Assembly: GCF_030813915.1 (NCBI RefSeq)
Contig: NZ_JAUSUJ010000017.1
Location: 1 to 64,000 of the forward strand
Reading direction: 5' to 3'
Length of the DNA stretch: 64,000 bases
DNA from: Rhodoplanes tepidamans
GTDB lineage: Bacteria > Pseudomonadota > Alphaproteobacteria > Rhizobiales > Xanthobacteraceae
The notes under the pieces are model-generated. The model saw nothing but the letters and a program-made list of their open reading frames with translations, was not told the origin of the DNA and ran no database searches. Of the stretch, positions 9,343 to 18,011 are shown in pieces. Numbering within the stretch: position 1 is the stretch's first letter; every line of letters begins with the position of its first letter. Made by a program: the position numbers and the translations under genes.

Positions 9343-10011
9343 ATGCCCACCGCAACCCCCACGCCCGGCAGGACGCTCGTCGATCCGCGCAACCACATGC
9401 TGATCATGATCGACTTCCAGTCGCAGATGTCGTTCGCGACGAAGTCGATCGACGCCGTCGCGCTGCGCAACAACGCGGCGCTGGTCGCTCACGCGGCGGC
9501 CGGCTTCCAGGTGCCGACGATTCTCACGACGGTCGCCGAGAAGAGCTTCTCGGGCCCGATGTTCTCCGAGATCACCGACGCCTTCCCGGGCCAGGCGCTG
9601 CTCGACCGCACCTCGATGAACACCTGGGAGGACGCCCCCGTCATCGCCGAGGTGAACCGCATCGGCAGGGACCGCGTCGTGCTGTGCGGCCTGTGGACCA
9701 GCGTGTGCATCGTCGGCCCGGCGCTGTCGGCCATCGACCAGGGCTTCGAGGTGCACGTGATCGCCGACGCCTGCGGCGACATCTCCGAGGAGGCGCACGC
9801 GCGCGCCATGGACCGCATGGTGCAGGCCGGCGCGCGGCCGATGACCTCGCTCCAGTATCTGCTCGAGCTGCAGCGCGACTGGGCCCGCACCGGCACCTAC
9901 GACATGACCACCGGCATCGCCAAGCAGTTCGGCGGCGCCTACGGGCTCGGCATCATCTACGCCAAGACGATGTTCGGCGCCGCCGAAGGCCACGCCAAGA
10001 GCGCCGCATGA
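9343..10011 (+). CDS. YcaC-like isochorismatase-superfamily cysteine hydrolase
   Basis: Hydrolase of 222 residues, isochorismatase fold, closest in pattern to YcaC and related amidases of unknown substrate. The catalytic Asp is in [10 protein letters not shown], the Lys in AEKSFSG and the nucleophile Cys122 in [10 protein letters not shown]. After the core fold a C-terminal extension ([23 protein letters not shown]) is typical of the larger YcaC proteins. An AGGAG site precedes the ATG. Its stop overlaps the start of the exported alpha/beta hydrolase (ATGA), so the two are translationally coupled. Likely acts on an amide or ester in the cytoplasm. Confidence 0.88.
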   Translation: MPTATPTPGRTLVDPRNHMLIMIDFQSQMSFATKSIDAVALRNNAALVAHAAAGFQVPTILTTVAEKSFSGPMFSEITDAFPGQALLDRTSMNTWEDAPVIAEVNRIGRDRVVLCGLWTSVCIVGPALSAIDQGFEVHVIADACGDISEEAHARAMDRMVQAGARPMTSLQYLLELQRDWARTGTYDMTTGIAKQFGGAYGLGIIYAKTMFGAAEGHAKSAA

Positions 10012-11000
10012 GCGGCGTCGAGACGGCGACCCGGGACGTGATCACGACCACGCGAAGGACGGCGCTCGGCCTCGGCGCCGCCGCGGCGCTCGCCGCCGCC
10101 GCGGGCCTTCCGGGCGGGCCTCCGGCGGCCCGCGCCCAGACCTCCACCACCCCGAAAGGAAGCACCCCCATGCCCTTCGTCACCACCAAGGACGGCGTCG
10201 ACATCTTCTACAAGGACTGGGGGCCGAAGGACGCCCGGCCGATCGTCTTCCATCACGGCTGGCCGCTCTCCTCGGACGACTGGGACGCCCAGATGCTGTT
10301 CTTCGTGCAGAAGGGCTTCCGCGTCGTCGCGCACGACCGCCGCGGCCACGGGCGCTCGACCCAGGTGTCGGACGGCCACGACATGGACCATTACGCCGCC
10401 GACGTCGCCGCCGTGGTCGAGCATCTCGACCTGAGGAACGCCGTGCATATCGGCCACTCCACCGGCGGCGGCGAGGCGCTGCACTACGTCGTCAAGCACG
10501 GCAAGGGCCGGGTCGGCAAGCTGGTGATGATCGGCGCCGTGCCGCCCATCATGCTGAAGACCGAAGCCAATCCGGGCGGCCTGCCGCGCGAGGTGTTCGA
10601 CGGCTTCCGTGCGGCGCTCGCCGCCGACCGGGCGCAGTTCTATCTCGACGTCGCCTCGGGCCCGTTCTTCGGCTTCAACCGGCCGGGCGCGAAGGTGTCG
10701 CAGGGTGCCGTCCAGAACTGGTGGCGGCAGGGCATGATCGGCAGCGCCAAGGCGCATTACGACGGCATCAAGGCGTTCTCGGAGACCGACTTCACCGACG
10801 ACCTGAAGGCCGTGACGGTGCCGACGCTTGTGATGCACGGCGACGACGACCAGATCGTGCCGATCGCCGACTCGGCGCTGCTCTCCGCCAAGCTGGTGAA
10901 GGGCGCGCAGCTCAAGGTCTACGAGAAGTTCCCGCACGGCATGTGCACGACCCATCCGGACGTGATCAACGCGGATCTGCTCGCCTTCGTCCAGACCTGA
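10008..11000 (+). CDS. Tat-exported alpha/beta hydrolase of the non-haem chloroperoxidase type
   Basis: Protein of 330 residues with a twin-arginine signal ([10 protein letters not shown], then an Ala-rich core and a cut after ARA), so it should be folded in the cytoplasm and exported to the periplasm. The mature part is the cofactor-free haloperoxidase/esterase type: [12 protein letters not shown] oxyanion region, HDRRGHGRS, nucleophile Ser151 in GHSTGGG, acid in HGDDDQIVP and His in [11 protein letters not shown]. Family members hydrolyse esters or lactones and can catalyse perhydrolysis. A second possible start, MPFVTTKDG, corresponds to the cytoplasmic form usual in the family; the Tat form is preferred because of the ATGA coupling to the preceding gene. 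Confidence 0.88.
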   Translation: MSGVETATRDVITTTRRTALGLGAAAALAAAAGLPGGPPAARAQTSTTPKGSTPMPFVTTKDGVDIFYKDWGPKDARPIVFHHGWPLSSDDWDAQMLFFVQKGFRVVAHDRRGHGRSTQVSDGHDMDHYAADVAAVVEHLDLRNAVHIGHSTGGGEALHYVVKHGKGRVGKLVMIGAVPPIMLKTEANPGGLPREVFDGFRAALAADRAQFYLDVASGPFFGFNRPGAKVSQGAVQNWWRQGMIGSAKAHYDGIKAFSETDFTDDLKAVTVPTLVMHGDDDQIVPIADSALLSAKLVKGAQLKVYEKFPHGMCTTHPDVINADLLAFVQT

Positions 11001-11033
11001 CCGGGACGGTCGTATCCGCCGTCCCGCCATCTT

Positions 11034-11114
11034 CCGCTCGTGCCCGCGCAGGCGGGCATCCAGGGTGTCCCTGCCGTGTCGCCCCTGGGCCCCCGCCGGC
11101 GCGGGGACGAGCGG
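11034..11114. repeat. Palindromic intergenic element with two inner hairpins
   Basis: The outer arms CCGCTCGT (11034-11041) and ACGAGCGG (11107-11114) are perfect complements. Inside are a TGCCCGC/GCGGGCA hairpin (11041-11058) and a CCCCGC/GCGGGG hairpin near 11091-11106. The element lies directly downstream of the alpha/beta hydrolase gene. It resembles the mosaic REP/BIME-like elements seen at 27769-27836 and 51316-51404 of this window. Confidence 0.7.
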
Positions 11115-11253
11115 AGGTCGTGCGCCACGCCGTGAGCCGTCATGCGCGGGCGCGACCCGCGCATCCATCGCCGTCCGAGGACCGTGTGCCTTCTCGAAGA
11201 CGGATGGATCGCCGGGTCGAGCCCCATGGACGCCGAGTTAGCAGCGAAGGCAC

Positions 11254-11378
11254 AGCCTCTCGGTGGTCGTCGTCCGCGCAGGCGGACGACCCAGTATCCA
11301 CCAGCGTTCGTTGTTTCAGTCGAAACGCTGCGGCGTACTGGGTGCTCCGCTTTCGCGGAGCACGACGACGGAGAGGCT
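11254..11378. repeat. Large composite inverted-repeat element, three nested stems
   Basis: The ends AGCCTCTC (11254-11261) and GAGAGGCT (11371-11378) pair. Inside are a 9-bp hairpin GTCGTCCGC/GCGGACGAC (11269-11290), a CCCAGTA/TACTGGG stem (11290-11296 with 11336-11342), an AGCG...CGCT stem and a 9-bp hairpin GTGCTCCGC/GCGGAGCAC (11342-11363). With the element at 11034 it fills most of the 450-bp gap before XapX, in which I see no gene. Confidence 0.7.
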
Positions 11379-11452
11379 TCGGACCTGAACACAGCGCCCA
11401 TGGGTCGCGCCCGGCGACGACGCCGAGACAGCCAGCCGACGGGATCACGAGA

Positions 11453-11755
11453 ATGCCCGATCTGAAAGCCTATCTCCTGTCGCTCGGCGCCGGCCTGCTG
11501 GTCGGCGTCGTCTACAGCCTGATCGGCGTGCGCTCGCCGGCGCCGCCCACCATCGCGCTGATCGGCCTGCTCGGCATCCTGCTCGGCGAGCAGGTCGTGC
11601 CGGTCGTGAAGCGGCTGATCGCCGGGCACGACGTCGCGGGCTTCGTCCGCACGACCTGCGCCGCGCACGTGCTCGGGCCGCTTCCGGGCGGCGAGCCCGC
11701 CGTGACGCCCGGTCCGGTAGCCCGCAGCTCGGCGGGCGCAGACGAGCCATCCTGA
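11453..11755 (+). CDS. XapX-domain small membrane protein
   Basis: Protein of 100 residues. The first 55 match the XapX domain (DUF1427): two hydrophobic helices with KAYLLSLGAGLLVGVVYSLIGVRSPAPP and IALIGLLGILLGEQ. The conserved R-S-P-A-P-P between the helices is a hallmark of the family. The C-terminal 35 residues are hydrophilic and look disordered. XapX proteins are often next to isochorismatase-like or alpha/beta hydrolases and amidohydrolases, as here, but no function is established. It probably sits in the inner membrane. Confidence 0.85.
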   Translation: MPDLKAYLLSLGAGLLVGVVYSLIGVRSPAPPTIALIGLLGILLGEQVVPVVKRLIAGHDVAGFVRTTCAAHVLGPLPGGEPAVTPGPVARSSAGADEPS

Positions 11756-11805
11756 TCACGAGCCCGACCCGATCCCGAGAATCCCCCCGAACCGGGAGAT
11801 CCGCC

Positions 11806-13800
11806 GTGGCCCAGAACCCCGACCGCCGGACCGTCGTCGGCACGCTCGCCGCACTCGCCGCCGGCCTTTCCACGAGAGACAGCGTGACCGCCCAGACCGC
11901 TTCGCCCCCCGACCTCGTCCTGTTCAACGGCAGGATCACGACGCTCGACCGCGCGGCCCCCGAGGCGTGCGCGATCGCGATCCGGGACGGCCGCTTCGTC
12001 GCCGTCGGCAGCGACCGCGACGTGATCGCGCTCGCCGGTCCCCAGACGCGCCGCATCGACCTGCGCGGCCGCCGGGCGATCCCCGGCCTGATCGACAGCC
12101 ACATGCACATCATCCGGGGCGGCCTCAACTACAACATGGAGTTGCGCTGGGACGGCGTGCGCTCGCTCGAGCAGGCGATGCGGATGCTGAAGGACCAAGT
12201 CGACCGCACGCCGGCGCCGCAGTGGGTGCGCGTCGTCGGCGGCTTCACCGAGCATCAGTTCGCCGAGAAGCGGCTGCCCACGCTCGACGAGATCAACGCC
12301 GTCGCGCCCGACACGCCGGTGTTCATCCTGCATCTCTACGATCGCGCGCTCCTCAACGGCGCCGCGCTGCGCGCCGTCGGCTACGGCAAGGACACGCCGG
12401 CGCCGCCCGGCGGCGAGATCGCCCGCGACGGCGCCGGCAATCCGACCGGCCTCCTGGTCGCCAGGCCGAACGCGACGATCCTCTACGCGACGCTCGCCAA
12501 GGGGCCGAAGCTGCCGCCCGAGTATCAGAAGAACTCGTCGCGCCACTTCATGCGCGAGGTCAACCGGCTCGGCGTGACGAGCGTGATCGATGCCGGCGGC
12601 GGCTTCCAGAACTACCCCGAGGACTATTCGATCATCGAGGAGCTGCACCGCGACGGCCAGCTCACGGTGCGCATCGCCTACAACCTGTTCACCCAGAAGC
12701 CCAAGGAGGAGCTGAAGGATTTCTCCACCTGGGCCGGCCAGGTGAAGCCGGGGCAGGGCGACGACACCTACCGGGCGAACGGCGCAGGCGAGATGCTGGT
12801 CTACTCCGCCGCCGACTTCGAGGACTTCAAGGTCGAGCGCCCCGAGATGCCGCCGACCATGGAGGGCGATCTCGAGCCGGTCGTCCGGCTGCTCGCCGAG
12901 AAGCGCTGGCCGTGGCGCCTGCACGCGACCTACGACGAGACGATCTCGCGCGCCCTCGACGTGTTCGAGAGGGTGAACCGCGACGTTCCCTTCGACGGGC
13001 TGCACTGGTTCTTCGATCACGCCGAGACGATCGACGACCGCAACATCGATCGCATCGCGGCGCTCGGCGGCGGCATCGCGGTCCAGCACCGGATGGCGTT
13101 CCAGGGCGAGGACTTCGTCGCCCGCTACGGCGAGCGCGCCGCCGAGCGCACGCCGCCGGTGCGGCGCATGCTGGCCGCCGGCCTGCCGGTCGGCGCCGGC
13201 ACGGACGCGACGCGCGTCGCCTCCTACAATCCGTGGGTCTCGCTCGCCTGGCTCGTCACCGGCAGGACGCTCGGCGGGCTCGCGCTCTACCCGGCCGCCA
13301 ACCGGCTCGACCGCGAGACGGCGCTGCGGCTGTGGACCGAGGGCAACACCTGGTTCTCGACCGAGCCCGGCAAGAAGGGGCGGGTCGAGGCCGGCCAGCT
13401 CGCCGATCTCGCGGTGCTGTCGGACGACTTCTTCGCGGTGCCCGAAGACGCGATCCAGGACATCACGTCGGTGCTCACGCTGCTCGGCGGCACGCCCGTG
13501 CACGGCGACAAGGAGTTCTCCGACCTCGCCCCGCCGCTGCCACCGGCGATGCCGGACTGGTCGCCGGTGCGCCGCTTCGGCGGCTATCAGATGCGGGCGG
13601 GCGCCGAGGGCGCGCGGCCGTATGCGTTCTCGTCCGAGGGGGCCGGAGCCGTCACGGCCGCGGCAGCCGGCGCCTGTGGCTGCGCGACGGGGTGCGGCGT
13701 GCACGGCCACGCACACGCGTCGGCCTGGGGGGCGGGCGTGCCGGTGTCGGACGCACGCGCCTTCTGGGGCGTGCTCGGCTGCTCCTGCTGGGCGTTCTGA
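11806..13800 (+). CDS. Exported YtcJ-like amidohydrolase with Cys/His-rich C-terminal tail
   Basis: Metal-dependent amidohydrolase of 664 residues (Amidohydro_3/YtcJ type). The GTG start has GGGAGA upstream. The N-terminus is Tat-like (DRRTVVGTLAALAAG), ending around TAQTA. A beta-sandwich segment follows (VLFNGRITTLD, AIRDGRFVAVG), then the metal-binding PGLIDSHMH and a TIM barrel with LHWFFDHAET and the late Asp in GAGTDATR. The last 45 or so residues are unusual: a cluster of Cys and His (ACGCATGCGVHGHAHA) and a terminal GCSCWAF. That tail could bind an extra metal or carry a disulfide. It lies between XapX and DoxX. The substrate is unknown. Confidence 0.85.
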   Translation: MAQNPDRRTVVGTLAALAAGLSTRDSVTAQTASPPDLVLFNGRITTLDRAAPEACAIAIRDGRFVAVGSDRDVIALAGPQTRRIDLRGRRAIPGLIDSHMHIIRGGLNYNMELRWDGVRSLEQAMRMLKDQVDRTPAPQWVRVVGGFTEHQFAEKRLPTLDEINAVAPDTPVFILHLYDRALLNGAALRAVGYGKDTPAPPGGEIARDGAGNPTGLLVARPNATILYATLAKGPKLPPEYQKNSSRHFMREVNRLGVTSVIDAGGGFQNYPEDYSIIEELHRDGQLTVRIAYNLFTQKPKEELKDFSTWAGQVKPGQGDDTYRANGAGEMLVYSAADFEDFKVERPEMPPTMEGDLEPVVRLLAEKRWPWRLHATYDETISRALDVFERVNRDVPFDGLHWFFDHAETIDDRNIDRIAALGGGIAVQHRMAFQGEDFVARYGERAAERTPPVRRMLAAGLPVGAGTDATRVASYNPWVSLAWLVTGRTLGGLALYPAANRLDRETALRLWTEGNTWFSTEPGKKGRVEAGQLADLAVLSDDFFAVPEDAIQDITSVLTLLGGTPVHGDKEFSDLAPPLPPAMPDWSPVRRFGGYQMRAGAEGARPYAFSSEGAGAVTAAAAGACGCATGCGVHGHAHASAWGAGVPVSDARAFWGVLGCSCWAF

Positions 13801-13820
13801 GAACGGGGTCTTCGCTCGCT

Positions 13821-13925
13821 CGTCATTCCGGGGCGCCGCGCAGCGGCGAACCCGGAATCCAACCAAGAGTTCGTAGGTTGCCGCTGGATTCCGGGTTCGC
13901 ACCTTCGGTGCGCCCCGGAATGACG
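13821..13925. repeat. Palindromic repeat family A, copy 1
   Basis: The element starts CGTCATTCCGGGGCGC and ends with its exact complement GCGCCCCGGAATGACG, 16 bp perfect. Nested inside is a second pairing, AACCCGGAATCCA with TGGATTCCGGGTT, flanked by small local hairpins rich in GC. It lies between the amidohydrolase and DoxX genes. The same framework recurs at 19751-19857 and 22521-22623. Confidence 0.85.
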
Positions 13926-13963
13926 GCGAGCCTATCGAATGAACAGGAATGTGAGGAGTCGTC

Positions 13964-14389
13964 GTGAGCGACATCATGCGTCCCGCCGCGGTGGCGCGTC
14001 TTCTCGATGTGCCCGGGCTCGATTATCTGCTCCGGCTGGCGCTCGCCTCGCCGTTCCTGATCAGCGGCGTGGTCAAGCTCCTGGACTTTTCCGGCGCCAC
14101 CGCCGAGGTGGCCGGCTTGGGCGTCCAGCCGGCGGTGCCGGTCGCCGTGGCGGTGATCGCGACCGAGCTCGTCGGCTCGGCCCTGTTCCTGACCCGCCGC
14201 TGGTGCTGGCTCGGGGCCGGGCTGCTGGCCGGGTTCACGGTCGTCGCCACCCTGCTGGCGCACGCCTTCTGGACCTTCGACGGGCCGGAGCGTGCCCGGC
14301 AGGCCGCGACCTTCTTCGAGCATGTCTCGATGATCGGGGGGCTGGGGATGGCGGCGCTGTTGGCCGCCCGCGCGGTTTTGCCGCGATGA
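13964..14389 (+). CDS. DoxX-family membrane protein
   Basis: Integral membrane protein of 141 residues with four hydrophobic segments and the DoxX signature: YLLRLALASPFLISGVVKLLDF in the first helix, then a GA...LG region and LAHAFW before the last helix. DoxX proteins are small inner-membrane proteins tied to thiol or quinone redox in a few studied cases; most are uncharacterised. The GTG start is the only sensible one, with GAGGAG about 6 bases upstream. Its stop overlaps the ATG of the MFS gene (ATGA), so the two should be translated together. Confidence 0.85.
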   Translation: MSDIMRPAAVARLLDVPGLDYLLRLALASPFLISGVVKLLDFSGATAEVAGLGVQPAVPVAVAVIATELVGSALFLTRRWCWLGAGLLAGFTVVATLLAHAFWTFDGPERARQAATFFEHVSMIGGLGMAALLAARAVLPR

Positions 14390-16053
14390 CGGCGACCCGG
14401 GATCACGCCGATCCGGCCGGCCGGACGGCCGCCGCGGCCCCCGCGGGCGGTGCCTTCGCGCCGCTGCGCCACCGGCTATTCGCGGTGATCTGGGCCGCCA
14501 CCGTGCTCGGCAATGTCGGCACCTTCATGCGCGACGTGGCGAGCGCCTGGCTGGTCACCGAGATCAGCCCGACGCCGGCCGCCGTGGCGCTGATCCAGGC
14601 CGCCGCGTCGCTGCCGATCTTCCTGTTCGCGATTCCCGCCGGCGTGCTGTCCGACATCCTGGATCGCCGAAAATTCCTGATCGTCGTCCAGGTGATGCTC
14701 GGCACGGTCAGCGCCGTCCTGGCCGGGCTCGCCGCGACCGGCGCGGTGTCGGTCACGTCGCTGGCGCTCCTCACCTTCCTGGGCGGCACCGGGGCGGCGC
14801 TGGCGATGCCGACCTGGCAGGCGATCGTGCCCGAGCTGGTGCCGCGGCCCGATCTCAAGGGCGCCGTGGCGCTCGGCTCGCTCGGCTTCAACATCGCGCG
14901 GGCGGTCGGCCCGGCGCTCGGCGGCGTCGCGCTCGCCGTCTTCGGCGCCGCCGTCACCTACGGGCTCGACGTCGCGAGCTACGTCCTGGTGATCGGCGCG
15001 CTGATCTGGTGGCGGCGCGACGCGACGGCCGACGACGAGCTGCGCGAGCATTTCGGCGGGGCGCTGCGGGCCGGCCTGCGCTTCGCGCGGGCGAGCCGCG
15101 ACATGCACCGCCTGCTGTGGCGCGCCGTGCTGTTCTTCGTCTTCGCCAGCGCCGTGTGGGCGCTGCTGCCGCTGGTCGCCCGCCAGGAGCTCGGCGGCAG
15201 CCCCGGCTTCTACGGCCTGATGCTGGGCAGCGTCGGCGCCGGCGCGATTCTCGGCGCCCTGCTGCTGCCGCGGCTGCGCGCCGCCATCGGTCAGGATCGG
15301 CTGGTGCTCGGCGCCTCGCTCGTCACCGCGGCATCGACCATCCTGCTCGCGCCGGCGCAGGCGCCCTGGCACGGCATCGTGCTCATGGTGATTCTCGGGG
15401 CCGCCTGGATCGCCATCCTCACGACGCTCAACGCGACCATGCAGGCGATCCTGCCGAACTGGACGCGCGGCCGCGGGCTCGCGATCTATCTCACGGTGTT
15501 CAACGGCGCCATGGCGGCCGGCAGCCTCGGCTGGGGCGTTTTTGCCCAGGCGGTCGGCATCGACGCGGCGCTGGTGACGGCCGGCCTCGGGCTCGCCGCG
15601 GCCTCGGCGCTCGCCTGTCGGGCGCGGCTGCCGAGCGGCGAGGCCGACCTGATGCCATCGATGCACTGGCCCGAGCCGATCGTCGCCGATCCGGTGCCGG
15701 ACGACCGCGGTCCCGTGCTGATCACGATCACGTACCGGGTCGCGGCGCAGGACCGGGCGGCGTTCGCCGCCGTGCTCGACCGGCTCTCCGCCGCGCGGCG
15801 GCGCGACGGCGCCTATGCCTGGGGGCTCACCGAGGACGCCGCCGATCCGGAGCGGCTGGTGGAGTGGTTCTTCGTCGAGTCCTGGGCCGAGCACCGCCGC
15901 CAGCATCGCCGCGTGTCGCGGGTCGACGCCGACCTGCAGGCCGAGGCGGTCGCGCTGCACCGCGGACCGGAGCCGCCGGTCGTGCGGCATCACCTCGCCG
16001 TCCGGGTGCGGGGGGCGTCCACGCCCCGCGCGGCGGACGCGCCGTCGACCTGA
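14386..16053 (+). CDS. MFS_3 transporter with C-terminal antibiotic-biosynthesis-monooxygenase-like domain
   Basis: Major facilitator of 555 residues, EntS/MFS_3 type. Residues about 25-420 carry the twelve-helix core, with the signature loop GVLSDILDRRKFLIV between helices 2 and 3 and the WLVTEISPTPAAVALIQ start typical of this family. After LMPSMHWPEP, residues about 445-540 form an ABM-like ferredoxin fold (VLITITYRVAAQDRAAFAAVLDRL ... WFFVESWAEHRRQHRRV), cytoplasmic. This fused layout is known for MFS_3 members. It is probably an exporter of an organic compound. It is coupled to DoxX and is the last gene of the collinear run. Confidence 0.87.
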   Translation: MTATRDHADPAGRTAAAAPAGGAFAPLRHRLFAVIWAATVLGNVGTFMRDVASAWLVTEISPTPAAVALIQAAASLPIFLFAIPAGVLSDILDRRKFLIVVQVMLGTVSAVLAGLAATGAVSVTSLALLTFLGGTGAALAMPTWQAIVPELVPRPDLKGAVALGSLGFNIARAVGPALGGVALAVFGAAVTYGLDVASYVLVIGALIWWRRDATADDELREHFGGALRAGLRFARASRDMHRLLWRAVLFFVFASAVWALLPLVARQELGGSPGFYGLMLGSVGAGAILGALLLPRLRAAIGQDRLVLGASLVTAASTILLAPAQAPWHGIVLMVILGAAWIAILTTLNATMQAILPNWTRGRGLAIYLTVFNGAMAAGSLGWGVFAQAVGIDAALVTAGLGLAAASALACRARLPSGEADLMPSMHWPEPIVADPVPDDRGPVLITITYRVAAQDRAAFAAVLDRLSAARRRDGAYAWGLTEDAADPERLVEWFFVESWAEHRRQHRRVSRVDADLQAEAVALHRGPEPPVVRHHLAVRVRGASTPRAADAPST

Positions 16054-16104
16054 GCGCCGTCCGCGCGACGGGTCCGGATGATCACGGCCGGCCGCGGCGC
16101 ACCC

Positions 16105-16515
16105 TCACGCCGTGGCGTCGAGCAGCGTCTGGGTCATCTCGTCGTCGGCCTGGACGAGGCGGGCATCGGCCGTGAACGTGTAGCTGGCGATCACCTGCTC
16201 GACCATCTCCTGGGAGAGGTCGACGATCGGGGCGGCGACGAGGCCGTTCGGGTCGGCGAACGGGGCCTGCGGATCGGAGGTCGGCACATGGGCCGGGGTC
16301 GCGGCCGTCACGGTCGCGCGGGTGCCGCCGCCCGCCACCGCGGTCTGGGTGACGCGCAACGGCGTGTAGGCCTGCTGCAGGCCCTCCGGCACGCGGCCGT
16401 CGGCGGCCGGGAGCGCACCGGTGGAGCGGACGTTCGCGACATTGCCGGCGGAGACCTCGACGCGGCGCACCGCGGCGGTCATGCCGGACACTGCGATGGT
16501 CGAGATGCTGCTCAC
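16105..16515 (-). CDS. Flagellar basal-body rod-like protein, orphan
   Basis: Small protein of 136 residues. The N-terminus (ISTIAVSGMTAAVRRVEVSAGNVANV) matches the rod/hook N-terminal motif with the invariant Asn-x-x-Asn region. The C-terminus (LSQEMVEQVIASYTFTADARLVQADDEMTQTLLDA) matches the Flg_bbr_C helix. These two helices form the coiled coil of FlgB/FlgC/FlgG proteins. The linker is short and rich in Ala, Thr and Pro. No other flagellar gene is nearby. I chose the GTG at 16515 because GAGG lies 7-8 bases upstream and the protein then starts at the usual motif; an in-frame ATG at 16548 is an alternative. Confidence 0.7.
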   Translation of the reverse strand: MSSISTIAVSGMTAAVRRVEVSAGNVANVRSTGALPAADGRVPEGLQQAYTPLRVTQTAVAGGGTRATVTAATPAHVPTSDPQAPFADPNGLVAAPIVDLSQEMVEQVIASYTFTADARLVQADDEMTQTLLDATA

Positions 16516-16734
16516 GCTGGCCTCGTGGGACGGTCGCGGGACCCCCATAGGCGCACGCCGCCCGGAAAGGCCGGCTTGACGCGGCCGCCGCAAGTCGAGC
16601 GATCCCGTCAACCGGGCGTCAACCTCGTCGGGTCGACGCGACGTAGGACATCCGGCCCGACCTCCGGCCCAATCGTCCGTGCGGCGGGCCGGGCGGTGCC
16701 CGGCCCGCGACGCTGCCGGGGCCGGGGGCGTCGG

Positions 16735-17838
16735 TCAGGCCGGCTCCGGCTGCAGGGTCGGATAGTCCGTGTAGCCCGCGGCGCCGCCGCCGTAGAAGGT
16801 CGCCTGGTCGGGGGTGTTCAGCGGCGCACCGCGGCGCAGCCGCTCGACCAGGTCGGGGTTGGCGATGAACGCCTTGCCGAAGGCGACGAGATCGGCGCGA
16901 CCCTCCGCCACCGCCGCCTCGGCCAGTGCCGGCGTGTAGCCGTTGTTGGCGATGTAGGCGCCCTTGAAGGCGCGGCGCAGCGCCGTCCAGTCGAACGGCA
17001 CGTTGTCGCGCGGCCCGCCGGTCGCCCCCTCGATCACGTGCAGATAGGCGGGCGCCAGCGTGTTCATGCGGGCGACCAGGTGGCCGAACAGGGCGGCCGG
17101 GTCGCTGTCGGCGATGTCGTTGGCCGGCGACACCGGCGAGATGCGGATGCCGGTGCGCTCGCGACCGATCTCGCCGATCACCGCGGCGAGCACCTGGAGG
17201 GTCAGCCGCACCCGGTTCTCCAGCGCTCCGCCGTAGTCGTCGGTCCGCTGGTTGGTGGAATCGCGCAGGAACTGGTCGAGCAGATAGCCGTTGGCGGCGT
17301 GCACCTCGACGCCGTCGAAGCCGGCCGCGACGGCGTTGGCGGCGGCCTGCCGATAGGCGTCGACGATGCCGGGCAGCTCCTCGGTGCGCAGCGCCCGCGG
17401 CGCCGAGGTCTCGACGAACTTGCCGCCGACCCAGGTCTTGGTCTTCGCGGGAATGGCCGACGGCGCCACCGGGGCGCGGCCGCCCGGCTGCAGCGCCACG
17501 TGCGAGACGCGCCCGACATGCCAGAGCTGGATGACGATGCGGCCGCCCTTCGCGTGCACGGCGTCGGTCACCTTGCGCCAGCCGGCGATCTGCTCGCGCG
17601 AATGGATGCCCGGCGTCGCCTCGTAGCCCTGGCCTTCCGGCACGATCTGGCTCGCCTCGGTGATCAGGAGGCCGGCGCTCGCGCGCTGCGCATAGTAGGT
17701 GGCGGCGAGCGGGCCCGGCACGTTGCCGGCGGCGGCGCGGTTGCGCGTCAGCGGCGCCATGACGATCCGGTTGGGGAGCTCCATCCCGCCGAGCCGGAAC
17801 GGCTCGAAGAGCTTGCCCGTGGATGCGGGACTGGCCAT
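16735..17838 (-). CDS. Old Yellow Enzyme-family alkene reductase (NemA-like)
   Basis: FMN-dependent ene-reductase of 367 residues that reduces activated C=C bonds or nitro/maleimide compounds with NAD(P)H. Family marks: FEPFRLGGMELPNRIVMAPLTRNRA at the N-terminus, QLWHVGRVSH, the substrate-binding VEVHAANGYLLDQFLRDSTNQRTDDYGG, and FGKAFIANPDLVERLRRGAPLN near the end. Length and motifs match NemA, XenA-like and morphinone reductases. The ATG at 17838 gives the normal family start; the longer upstream frame is Arg-rich and looks non-coding. It is a single gene, divergent from the metallophosphoesterase. Confidence 0.92.
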   Translation of the reverse strand: MASPASTGKLFEPFRLGGMELPNRIVMAPLTRNRAAAGNVPGPLAATYYAQRASAGLLITEASQIVPEGQGYEATPGIHSREQIAGWRKVTDAVHAKGGRIVIQLWHVGRVSHVALQPGGRAPVAPSAIPAKTKTWVGGKFVETSAPRALRTEELPGIVDAYRQAAANAVAAGFDGVEVHAANGYLLDQFLRDSTNQRTDDYGGALENRVRLTLQVLAAVIGEIGRERTGIRISPVSPANDIADSDPAALFGHLVARMNTLAPAYLHVIEGATGGPRDNVPFDWTALRRAFKGAYIANNGYTPALAEAAVAEGRADLVAFGKAFIANPDLVERLRRGAPLNTPDQATFYGGGAAGYTDYPTLQPEPA

Positions 17839-18011
17839 CGTGATGTCCTTCGTTGATCGCGTCGTGATTGCATGCGACGAGACGCGCCGCGAAGCGAGGC
17901 GCAGCGCGTCGGGGGTTGCGGGGGCGCCGTTGCTGCGGCGCCCGCGGCTGACGTGGGTGCGGTGCACGCGTTCGTCAATGGCGCCGGTCTCGGCGCATCG
18001 GAGCAGCGGCC

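Noticed and set aside
11512-13977. Long minus-strand frame over the amidohydrolase
   Set aside because: The plus strand encodes a clear Amidohydro_3 enzyme; the minus-strand product has no recognisable motif.
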